Below, one piece after another: positions 1-6,193 of a stretch of DNA of 8,256 nucleotides (position 1 is its first letter; each line of letters begins with the position of its first letter). Source of the DNA: JARROD01 sp037384225 (GTDB taxonomy: Bacteria; Pseudomonadota; Gammaproteobacteria; Pseudomonadales; Cellvibrionaceae). The DNA is taken from positions 1 to 8,256 of the forward strand of contig JARROD010000333.1 of NCBI GenBank assembly GCA_037384225.1, read 5' to 3'. A program made the translations under genes and the position numbers. Below the pieces are notes generated by a model that was not told where the DNA came from, made no database searches, and worked only from the letters and a program-made list of their open reading frames with translations.

Positions 1-48
1 GAATCACACTAAAATGCCAATATTGAGAAAAATTAAGAATTCGCACAG

Positions 49-159
49 TACAAGCTATTGGAAAAAGTCTCCAATCGCATTATTAACGAAATTGCCGGGG
101 TTTCGCGGGAGACCTACGATGTGTCAAGTAAGCCCCCTGCAACGATTGAGTGGGAGTGA
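49..159 (+). pseudogene. guaA: 3'-terminal fragment of guaA (GMP synthase), likely displaced by island insertion
   Basis: Frame 1 reads YKLLEKVSNRIINEIAG, then SRETYD, and ends SKPPATIEWE followed by TGA at 157-159. This matches the well-conserved C-terminus of glutamine-hydrolysing GMP synthase, which makes GMP from XMP; E. coli GuaA also ends in KPPATIEWE. Only about 36 codons are present. Upstream the same frame hits TAA at 34-36 and TAA at 10-12, and bases 1-48 are AT-rich with no GuaA similarity in any frame, so the catalytic gene is absent from this side. The 3' end of guaA is a documented integration hotspot, where integration regenerates the gene and leaves a short copy of the tail at the far end. 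I infer that this is that copy. Similarity starts near position 49-55. The identification is strong; the island explanation is inferred. Confidence 0.85.
152..156 (+). promoter_or_regulatory. Ribosome binding site for the cupin lipoprotein, inside the guaA tail
   Basis: GGGAG at 152-156 lies nine bases before the TTG at 166 and overlaps the last codons of the guaA remnant. An in-frame TGA at 157-159 rules out any start further upstream, so this site supports TTG 166. The arrangement suggests translational coupling with guaA in the ancestral order. Confidence 0.55.
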
Positions 160-165
160 CCGGAA

Positions 166-651
166 TTGACAGGCCACACCACGCGACTACGGATCGTCCT
201 GCTTACCGCCGTCCTGCTGCTTGTCGGCTGCACAACCCCCGGAAGTCCTGGAATTAAAAGTTCACCGCAGCACCCCACCGCGATTAAAGTGGAAACGCTG
301 ATGAAAACCACGACCAGTTGGGACAACAAACCGCTGCCCGCGTACCCCACGACGCAGCCGGAAATCTCGATCCTGCGCATCACCATCCCGCCACTCACCG
401 CGCTGCCCGAGCATCAGCACCCAATCATCAACACCGGCGTGCTCATCAGCGGCAATCTCGAAGCTGTCTCCGAACATGGTGACACTTTATCTCTGCATGC
501 TGGCGATACGATCGCTGAAGTCGTCAACACCTGGCACTATGGCCGCAACCCGAGCGATGACGAACCTGCTGTAATTATTGTGGTTTATGTGGGGACACCG
601 GGGACGCCATTGACGATTAAGCGTGATGGGACGATGAGGCATGAGGAGTGA
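166..651 (+). CDS. Small cupin-domain lipoprotein
   Basis: The 161-residue product starts at TTG. The N-terminus is basic (R7, R9), then hydrophobic, and ends in a lipobox L19-V20-G21-C22, so it is probably a membrane-anchored lipoprotein with Cys22 as the lipidated residue. A linker rich in Pro, Thr and Ser leads into a single cupin_2 beta-barrel at about residues 65-145. The first cupin motif shows H83-x-H85 and a glycine near 96; the second shows G113, H124 and N128. The usual glutamate of motif 1 is not obvious, so metal binding may use three histidines only. The substrate cannot be told from sequence. The start lies six bases after the guaA stop, so the gene was probably co-transcribed with guaA. 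It converges on the membrane-protein gene ending at 678, with no clear terminator in the 26-base gap. Downstream ATG 301 is an alternative start but would lose the signal peptide. Confidence 0.8.
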   Translation: MTGHTTRLRIVLLTAVLLLVGCTTPGSPGIKSSPQHPTAIKVETLMKTTTSWDNKPLPAYPTTQPEISILRITIPPLTALPEHQHPIINTGVLISGNLEAVSEHGDTLSLHAGDTIAEVVNTWHYGRNPSDDEPAVIIVVYVGTPGTPLTIKRDGTMRHEE

Positions 652-677
652 GATCAGTCAGTTTTCATCAAACAAGC

Positions 678-1388
678 CTAGTGATGATGGTTGTGAATTT
701 CTGTCATATCATGCTGACCTGTATGATGCCCTCTGTGTAAAAATGGCATCGCGAAAGCAGCGGAGCCTAAAGCGATCAATGAAATCCCTGTTAAATTTCT
801 CACCCAAGCCTTATACGTAAACCTTTTGAGTTTTCCAGCAGCAAAGCCGCCAACCAACATGCTTGGCAAGGTTCCCAATCCAAAAGAAAACATAACCAGA
901 ATACTTTTCATTAAATCTGCTTGTGTTGCCGCCAGCACTAACGCGGAATACACCAATCCGCAGGGCAACCAGCCCCACAGCAAACCCAATAGCAATGCTT
1001 GATGGCTTTTGGTTACTGGTAAAAGTTTTCCGGAAATGGGCTGGATAAATTTCCAAATACGAGCCCCGCCTCTTTCTAAATAAACCAGACCTCGCCACCA
1101 TCCAGCAATATATAAACCGGCTAACATCAATATGATTGCTGCCAGCGAACGCAGCCAGGTTAGTCCCAAATCCTGAATAAGCCAATGCCCCAGCACGGCC
1201 ATGCTGGCACCGGCAATCGAGTAGCTTAGCAACCGGCCGAAATTGTAAAGTATGGTGATAGTGAGCCTGGTATATACAGACTCATTTCGACTAGCCATAC
1301 TAAGAGCGCCTGCGATGCCGCCACACATACCAAGGCAATGCATACTCCCCATTAACCCCAAAAGAAATGCCGTCAGCACAAATGTCAT
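678..1388 (-). CDS. DsbD_2 / TauE-SafE-type inner-membrane protein with His-rich tail
   Basis: This 236-residue protein has about six hydrophobic segments and belongs to the family annotated as cytochrome c biogenesis transmembrane region (DsbD_2, PF13386) or 'sulfite exporter TauE/SafE'. The first helix carries the signature GSMHCLGMCGG with C18 and C22. The fourth carries WGWLPCGLVYSAL with P142 and C143, the positions corresponding to the membrane cysteines of DsbD/CcdA-like proteins. The C-terminus is unusually histidine-rich (H218, H221, H222, H226, H232, H234-236), which suggests soft-metal binding. Family members often lie beside cbb3 oxidase assembly genes (ccoGHIS) and are thought to serve copper or redox handling; the substrate is unproven. 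Here it lies 129 bases downstream of a copper-type TonB receptor on the same strand, which supports a copper role. Start ATG 1388 has a GAGAG a few bases upstream. Family assignment is confident; function is inferred. Confidence 0.82.
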   Translation of the reverse strand: MTFVLTAFLLGLMGSMHCLGMCGGIAGALSMASRNESVYTRLTITILYNFGRLLSYSIAGASMAVLGHWLIQDLGLTWLRSLAAIILMLAGLYIAGWWRGLVYLERGGARIWKFIQPISGKLLPVTKSHQALLLGLLWGWLPCGLVYSALVLAATQADLMKSILVMFSFGLGTLPSMLVGGFAAGKLKRFTYKAWVRNLTGISLIALGSAAFAMPFLHRGHHTGQHDMTEIHNHHH

Positions 1389-1432
1389 ATCGCTCTCTTT
1401 CTACAATCGATCAGCTCAAGTAAAACCAGCAA

Positions 1433-1449
1433 GCACTAAATATTAGTGC
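1433..1449. promoter_or_regulatory. Perfect 7-bp inverted repeat upstream of the DsbD_2-like gene
   Basis: GCACTAA (1433-1439) and TTAGTGC (1443-1449) form a perfect dyad around ATA, about 45 bases before the ATG at 1388. The position suits an operator for the membrane-protein gene, or a weak hairpin between it and the receptor. No long T-run follows on the minus strand, so it is a poor intrinsic terminator. The rest of the 129-base gap holds nothing else I can name. Confidence 0.35.
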
Positions 1450-1517
1450 AGCCTCCAGCTAACCAAAGCCCGCGTTTAGCACCACGCGCTGAATATAAAT
1501 TATACCCACCGAATTTT

Positions 1518-3641
1518 TTAAAATTCATATTTCACTTCAACATTTAAAGAGCGCCCCTGCCCTGGCAAACTTTCAAATTGACCGGTTCTGTCGCCGGCTA
1601 ACCAACCAGAATAATAAACGCCGCCCAAGGGTAAATCGTACTGCTCGTCAAATAGATTGCGCACACTGGCGCTCAGCAAGACTCTTTTCCATTGGTATGC
1701 GGTACTGATATTGACCAGGGTGTGGCTATCCGTTGCGGGTTCCAGACGCAAGTCATCAACATTATTTTTGTCTTCTACCCATTCAACTTCAATGCGGCTT
1801 TTCCATTGTTGAACATTTTGCTCTAGCATCAGCTTCCAATTCAGCGGCATGATGTGGTACAGATCGCCGCCATCGTCGGCACGCTCGCCTCTTGTGTACG
1901 CGATTCGCAAATCTAAAATCGTTGTCGCTTTTGCACTTTCCAACAGTGGCTTACGGCCGTGCAACTCGGCACCGTACAATGTCGCATCGGTATTGACAAA
2001 CTGCAGCAACGGCCGCGTAACAGCCATTGCCCTGCGAGGATTAAAGCTGCCGATTTGCTTCGCGTCGATATAATCATCCACGTATGTATAGTAAGGCGTA
2101 ATGGACAGCTGAAAGTTTTCTTTCTCGCTCCAATTGAGCGTAGCACTCAAGGTGTGTGCAATTTCAGGCGCAAGGCCAATATCGCCCACATAGCCGTTGC
2201 CATCACCGAACCAACCGATCATAGTCATGGCCATGGTGCCCCTGCCCCAACTGTAGCGCTCATAAAGGTTGGGAGACCGTGTTTTTCGCCCATATCCAAA
2301 TTCAAGCGAGTATGCACCGCCCGGAGTGTAACGCCCCATCGCAGTGATATCGATATTGTCATCGTTGCGTTTATGGCTAAGCGAATTAAATGTATTGGCC
2401 GCAGCTGCATCCATATTCATCATGCTGGGCATGGAATTATAGGGTTGAACATTGCCTGTATTCATAATGACATGTTCGTATCTCACACCCACAATAGCCT
2501 GCCAATTTTTAGCGAGGCTATGTTCCGCTTCCGCATACAAAGCGTAGCGCGAACGCTCGCCATTGTTGATATTGATGTAGTCGTTTGGCCCCATCATCAT
2601 GGAGCCTTCAATGGCTGGCCACCAATCATCCAATTTATATTGATGGAATTCGTTTCCCAGCCAAAATTTTGAATCCTCTCCATAGGGAATTTCAGCCGCT
2701 ATTTTATAGGCAATATCTTGTCCCTCGGTAATCATTGGCATAGTGCCTGGTTTTTCATCGGTAAAAAATCCCATTTCGTGGTCGACATCTTGCCATGTGA
2801 GCAAAGTATCCAGCTTGCCCCAGCCGAACTGACGCAGATAATTAAAATTAATGCCTGTGCTGCTATTGTCCACCATATCCATATATTGGTTTGGAAAACC
2901 TTGATAGGGCACTTTTTGATGATTTAACTTCAGCGTCATCGCTTGCTTTTCACCACGAAGGCCCAGAGTGAGGCTATGGTTTTTACTTTTATACAGGGTG
3001 TCAAGAACAGTATTTCCGTCTCCATCCTCATAGCTGTCCGCCTTGTCCATACTGCCGCTATACATTAGGGCTGCCGTTTCGTTGGCAATGCCCAGCTTCA
3101 AAGCGATACCGTGATTATCGTTGTTGCTGCGATAGAAATAGCCTGCAGAGGCCGTTTTAAGAAATTTTCCTTCGCCATCGGCGTAAATCGGCGTTTCGGA
3201 AACAATTTTGATCGTCCCTGCGATGCTGTCGCCACCCATGCTCACTGGCGTGATGCCAGCCATTACATCCACCGAATTGACACGACTGGAGTCGATATAA
3301 GACAAAGCAGGATTCATATGGTTAGCACACGATGAAGTAGTCTCAGCACCATCAATCACTAACTTGATTCGGTCGTCGTTCAATCCACGTAAAACGGGTA
3401 AACTCGAAATTCCACCTGCGCTTGAAAAATCCACACCCTGGTCGGAAAGAATATCGGCTGTATCTCCCGTACCATTATGCATTTCATAGGGATGGCCGGT
3501 CACCACAACTTGTTCCAGGTGTGAAGCGTTTGTTGCGGTGGAAGAGCTGCTTTTATCTTCGTCAGCCCAAAGTGGCTCAACAAAAACGGCACAGCACATC
3601 AAAACCCCACAAAATGTTGAGTTTTCTATACCTATTTGCAC
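1518..3641 (-). CDS. TonB-dependent copper receptor, OprC-like
   Basis: The product is a 707-residue outer-membrane TonB receptor. A signal peptide ends near A26 (PLWA|DED), a TonB box EQVVVTG lies at 43-49, and the plug follows (about 50-160). The 22-strand barrel ends in the aromatic C-terminus EVKYEF. The plug contains C105-A-N-H-M109, and a barrel loop contains H288-E-M290. These match the CxxxM and HxM motifs whose Cys, His and two Met bind Cu(I) in Pseudomonas aeruginosa OprC. The motif RSPNLYERYSWG (455-466) is also typical of the TonB-copper family. Met-rich stretches (348-350, 404-410, 470-474) could form a methionine track. The start is GTG 3641: an in-frame TAA lies upstream at 3674-3672, and GGAGG sits seven bases before the GTG. 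The gene is likely co-regulated with the DsbD_2-like gene downstream. Copper as substrate is a strong inference. No Fur-type box was seen. Confidence 0.9.
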   Translation of the reverse strand: MQIGIENSTFCGVLMCCAVFVEPLWADEDKSSSSTATNASHLEQVVVTGHPYEMHNGTGDTADILSDQGVDFSSAGGISSLPVLRGLNDDRIKLVIDGAETTSSCANHMNPALSYIDSSRVNSVDVMAGITPVSMGGDSIAGTIKIVSETPIYADGEGKFLKTASAGYFYRSNNDNHGIALKLGIANETAALMYSGSMDKADSYEDGDGNTVLDTLYKSKNHSLTLGLRGEKQAMTLKLNHQKVPYQGFPNQYMDMVDNSSTGINFNYLRQFGWGKLDTLLTWQDVDHEMGFFTDEKPGTMPMITEGQDIAYKIAAEIPYGEDSKFWLGNEFHQYKLDDWWPAIEGSMMMGPNDYININNGERSRYALYAEAEHSLAKNWQAIVGVRYEHVIMNTGNVQPYNSMPSMMNMDAAAANTFNSLSHKRNDDNIDITAMGRYTPGGAYSLEFGYGRKTRSPNLYERYSWGRGTMAMTMIGWFGDGNGYVGDIGLAPEIAHTLSATLNWSEKENFQLSITPYYTYVDDYIDAKQIGSFNPRRAMAVTRPLLQFVNTDATLYGAELHGRKPLLESAKATTILDLRIAYTRGERADDGGDLYHIMPLNWKLMLEQNVQQWKSRIEVEWVEDKNNVDDLRLEPATDSHTLVNISTAYQWKRVLLSASVRNLFDEQYDLPLGGVYYSGWLAGDRTGQFESLPGQGRSLNVEVKYEF

Positions 3642-3648
3642 GATAACG

Positions 3649-3653
3649 CCTCC
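3649..3653 (-). promoter_or_regulatory. Strong ribosome binding site fixing the GTG start of the copper receptor
   Basis: On the minus strand GGAGG (plus-strand CCTCC, 3649-3653) precedes the GTG at 3641-3639 by seven bases. This supports a GTG start that directly begins the signal peptide. Confidence 0.75.
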
Positions 3654-3692
3654 ACAGCGGTAGCTATACCTTTATCAAATTTTTGGGGCAGT

Positions 3693-3721
3693 ATTCTAGG
3701 TGATAAGTTTGAAAACGTCAG
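3693..3721 (-). promoter_or_regulatory. Putative sigma-70 promoter of the copper receptor
   Basis: Read on the minus strand, CTGACG (3721-3716) as -35 and TAGAAT (3698-3693) as -10 are separated by exactly 17 bases. They lie about 50 bases upstream of the GTG start. Four of six -35 bases and five of six -10 bases match consensus. I see no clear operator of a known copper regulator, so control is unresolved. Confidence 0.4.
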
Positions 3722-3770
3722 TGTGACAAATTGTCGCGGTTCTTAGGACCGTGCACGAAATAACTTCCGG

Positions 3771-3798
3771 CCCCTTTATCAGTAATAAAAAGGGGTTT
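3771..3798 (+). terminator. Terminator-like hairpin at the edge of the folded repeat
   Basis: CCCCTTT (3771-3777) pairs with AAAGGGG (3789-3795) around an 11-base AT-rich loop, and TTT follows. It resembles a weak intrinsic terminator on the plus strand, but no plus-strand gene ends here because the receptor is transcribed away to the left. It lies directly beside the large hairpin at 3806-3877 and may belong to the same repeat element. Confidence 0.35.
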
Positions 3799-3805
3799 CG
3801 AGGCG

Positions 3806-3877
3806 CCCGTCTGGTGTCGTTGCGAAAACGCCGGCATAGTGGGCCTACGTCAAGTTTTCGCAGCGGCGCCAGGCGGG
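3806..3877 (+). repeat. 72-nt nested hairpin, REP/MITE-like or structured RNA
   Basis: Positions 3806-3829 pair with 3854-3877 over 24 consecutive positions. Twenty are Watson-Crick and four are G-U if read as plus-strand RNA (3810/3873, 3815/3868, 3817/3866, 3820/3863). An inner stem, 3833-3839 with 3845-3851, has one mismatch, one further G-U and loop TGGGC. On the minus strand every wobble would become an A-C mismatch, so the structure fits plus-strand RNA or plus single-stranded DNA. The block is GC-rich between AT-rich flanks, which suggests an inserted repeat. A 64-codon plus-strand frame at 3751-3945 covers it, but its composition (Arg/Ser-rich, no ribosome binding site) looks non-coding. 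I cannot identify the repeat family. It could be a MITE relic, an extragenic palindrome or a small RNA. Confidence 0.55.
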
Positions 3878-4233
3878 ATGGATCGGAGGCAAGGCAGCCT
3901 ATAACTGTCCGCCAAACAGTGGCTCATCAATACCACGCGGTTTGAAACCATTCACCGCTGGCGATTTAATCGTCCGTCTCCTGTTTTAATTGCTGGTTAA
4001 AAACTAACGCGTAAACACGCCATACTGGCCCTGGCTTTCCAGGCATAAACCATTGGTGGTTTTATTTGCCTTTCCGTCACCTATCAGCACACTTCGGATC
4101 AGATTTTAAAAAATCACTGAACTCAATGACCTCGTCAAAAGGACTTGGATATACATTAATAGTAAAAAGATAGTGTGTGTCCTTTGATTTGTTAGGCGTT
4201 CACGGTAGGCAAAAATACGCACTCATCGCTTGC
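3878..4233. other. Intergenic stretch without a recognisable gene
   Basis: The stretch between the large hairpin and the end of fhs contains no frame I would call coding. Visible structures are small: CCTGG/CCAGG around CTTT at 4030-4043, and TCAAAAGGAC (4135-4144) facing GTCCTTTGA (4179-4187) as an imperfect, widely spaced inverted repeat. A short GCTTG/CAAGC hairpin overlaps the fhs stop. None has the stem plus T-run of a convincing terminator. GTTAGGC at 4191 resembles half of an integron attC site but has no partner. Confidence 0.5.
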
Positions 4234-5910
4234 TTAAAACAAGCCGACAATGTGGCCTTCATCGTTAACATAAATGCTGTTGGCGGCGGGAACCTTCGGC
4301 AAACCGGGCATGGTCATGATGTCGCCGCAAATCACTACCAAAAACTCCGCTCCCGCCGCTAAGCGAATTTCGCGGATGGCGACCACGTGATGTTCCGGCG
4401 CCCCCATTAATCTTGGGTCGGTAGAAAAGCTGTATTGGGTTTTCGCCATACAAATCGGAAAATGGCCATAATCTTCCTGGAGACGCGTGAACTGGTCGCG
4501 GACTTTTTGATCAGCAATAATATCTTCCGCTCCATAAATATCGCGAGCGATGCGGCGGGCTTTGTTCCACAGGCTCAGGTCGTCGTCATATAAAGTACGG
4601 AACTGGCTATTGTTGGAATCCGCCAACTTCACTACGTGATGCGCCAATTGCTCAGTACCGGCGCCGCCATCGGCCCAGTGAGTGCAGGTAAACACTTGTA
4701 CACCCAGATTCTCGCAGAAGGTTTTGATTTCCGCTATTTCCGCTTCGGTGTCGGTGTTGAAACAATTGATGGCAATTACCGCTGGAACGCCGAAGCGACC
4801 GACGTTGCGAATGTGACGGTCTAGGTTCGCGCAGCCCTTTTTCACGGCGGCGACATTTTCCGCGCCCAAATTTGTTTTGGCGACTCCGCCGTGCATTTTC
4901 AGAGCTCGCACCGTGGCAACGATGACAGTTGCGGCCGGTTTCAGGCCCGCTTTGCGGCATTTGATATCGAAGAATTTCTCCGCCCCAAGGTCGGCGCCGA
5001 AACCGGCTTCTGTTACCACGTAGTCCGCCAGCTTCAATGCGGTTTTAGTGGCCATGACGGAATTACAACCATGGGCGATATTGGCAAAGGGACCGCCGTG
5101 AATGAACGCCGGATTGTGTTCCAGGGTTTGTACCAGGTTTGGCATTAACGCATCGCGCAATAAAGCAGTCATCGGGCCGGGTGCGTTGATTTCTTTGGCG
5201 CGGATGGGCTTTAACTCGCGGGTGTAGCCAACGATTATCTCGCCTAAACGCCGTTGTAGATCTTCCAGGCTTGTGGCCAAACAGAATATTGCCATAACCT
5301 CGGACGCGACGGTGATGTCATAACCCGTTTCTCGCGCGAAGCCGTTGCCGGGGCCGCCAAGGGCAATCGTAATTTGCCTTAGGGCGCGATCATTCATGTC
5401 CACCACGCGGCGCCAACTGACGCGACGTAGGTCGAACCGCAATTCATTGTTCCAGTAAATGTGGTTGTCTATCAGCACGGCCAACAAGTTGTGAGCGGCG
5501 CCGATGGCATGAAAGTCACCGGTAAAGTGCAAGTTAATATCTTCCATGGGCACCACTTGCGCATACCCGCCACCAGCCGCACCACCCTTCATCCCAAAGC
5601 AGGGACCAAGGCTAGGTTCGCGCAGGCAAATCATGGCCTTTTTGCCGATGCGGTTGAGGCCGTCACCGAGGCCAACAGTCGTCGTGGTTTTACCCTCGCC
5701 GGCCGGTGTCGGTGAAATGGCGGTAACCAAAATCAACTTCCCGTCTTTGGCTTGGTCGAGATTGGGAATGTTGTCGTAGGAAATCTTTGCTTTGTAGTGC
5801 CCGTACTGTAAAAGCGCTTCGCGGGGGATACCCAATTTATCGCCAATCTCCCCGATCGGCTGTAGCTTGCATTCCTGAGCAATTTGGATGTCGCTTTTGA
5901 CGTCGGCCAT
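4234..5910 (-). CDS. fhs: Formate-tetrahydrofolate ligase
   Basis: The enzyme joins formate to tetrahydrofolate with ATP, giving 10-formyl-THF for purine and formyl-Met synthesis or, in reverse, recovering ATP and formate. It is cytoplasmic. The 558 residues match the normal family length, and the C-terminus GHIVGLF is typical. Visible hallmarks are the ATP-binding P-loop TPAGEGKTTT (68-77, K74), the block EPSLGPCFGMKGGAAGGGYAQ (98-118), the following FTGDFHAI, and later GGPFANIAHGCNS and EAGFGADLGAEKF. No key residue looks lost and the frame is uninterrupted, so it should be active. ATG 5910 begins MADVKSDIQIAQ, the usual N-terminus; only a modest GAGG lies about 11 bases upstream. It stands alone: no folD or glycine-cleavage gene is adjacent. 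It is divergent from the receptor pseudogene at 6194. Confidence 0.97.
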   Translation of the reverse strand: MADVKSDIQIAQECKLQPIGEIGDKLGIPREALLQYGHYKAKISYDNIPNLDQAKDGKLILVTAISPTPAGEGKTTTTVGLGDGLNRIGKKAMICLREPSLGPCFGMKGGAAGGGYAQVVPMEDINLHFTGDFHAIGAAHNLLAVLIDNHIYWNNELRFDLRRVSWRRVVDMNDRALRQITIALGGPGNGFARETGYDITVASEVMAIFCLATSLEDLQRRLGEIIVGYTRELKPIRAKEINAPGPMTALLRDALMPNLVQTLEHNPAFIHGGPFANIAHGCNSVMATKTALKLADYVVTEAGFGADLGAEKFFDIKCRKAGLKPAATVIVATVRALKMHGGVAKTNLGAENVAAVKKGCANLDRHIRNVGRFGVPAVIAINCFNTDTEAEIAEIKTFCENLGVQVFTCTHWADGGAGTEQLAHHVVKLADSNNSQFRTLYDDDLSLWNKARRIARDIYGAEDIIADQKVRDQFTRLQEDYGHFPICMAKTQYSFSTDPRLMGAPEHHVVAIREIRLAAGAEFLVVICGDIMTMPGLPKVPAANSIYVNDEGHIVGLF

Positions 5911-6193
5911 AATTTTTGTGCCTCTCGTTTCCGCTCTATGCCATAGGTGTTGCTGCGTCTAGGATGGTTAGATTTTGACATATTTCCGTGTTATGACTCG
6001 GGCCAAATTCACACAATGTACTAGTCGTCATATCCATCCCAGTTTTATCTTTCGGTATTGGAAATCCTGTTGTTAAAAGCTCTAGCCCTTCCATTGGAGA
6101 CAATATGAAAATAAAAGCAATATAACAAGAGCCTTAATCAACATCCCGAGTATTTGTACGGCATCCACTTCTAGAAAAGAGGAGATTTACTAG
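5911..6193. other. Divergent intergenic region between fhs and the receptor pseudogene
   Basis: This must hold the fhs promoter and the former receptor promoter. A TTGACA lies at 5975-5980 on the plus strand, but no good -10 follows at 16-18 bases. TATAAC at 6121-6126 could be a -10 for the plus-strand gene, without a good -35. I see no riboswitch-like or operator-like structure. Confidence 0.35.
6180..6184 (+). promoter_or_regulatory. Ribosome binding site of the broken TonB receptor
   Basis: AGGAG at 6180-6184 stands nine bases before ATG 6194. It is intact although the gene is not, so a truncated 117-residue exported plug peptide could still be made if the region is transcribed. Confidence 0.6.

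Noticed and set aside
2..169. Frame 2 open from the window edge to TGA near 169
   Set aside because: Across 49-159 it overlaps the clear guaA reading in another frame and shows no recognisable protein features; openness over this short length can be chance.
1959..2672. 237-codon plus-strand frame inside the copper receptor
   Set aside because: It is antisense to a well-supported receptor gene. No family or ribosome binding site was recognised, so it is a shadow of the receptor's codon bias.
3751..3945. 64-codon plus-strand reading frame over the folded repeat
   Set aside because: It spans the long hairpin, is Arg/Ser-rich, has no ribosome binding site, and shows no signal peptide or domain. 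It is best explained as a chance frame in GC-rich repeat DNA.
4185..4200. GTTAGGC resembling half of an integron attC site
   Set aside because: No complementary RYYYAAC partner lies within about 150 bases upstream and there is no attC-like fold, so it is likely coincidence.
5975..5997. TTGACA as the -35 of a promoter for the plus-strand receptor
   Set aside because: No acceptable -10 sits 16-18 bases downstream, and it lies over 190 bases before the start codon.
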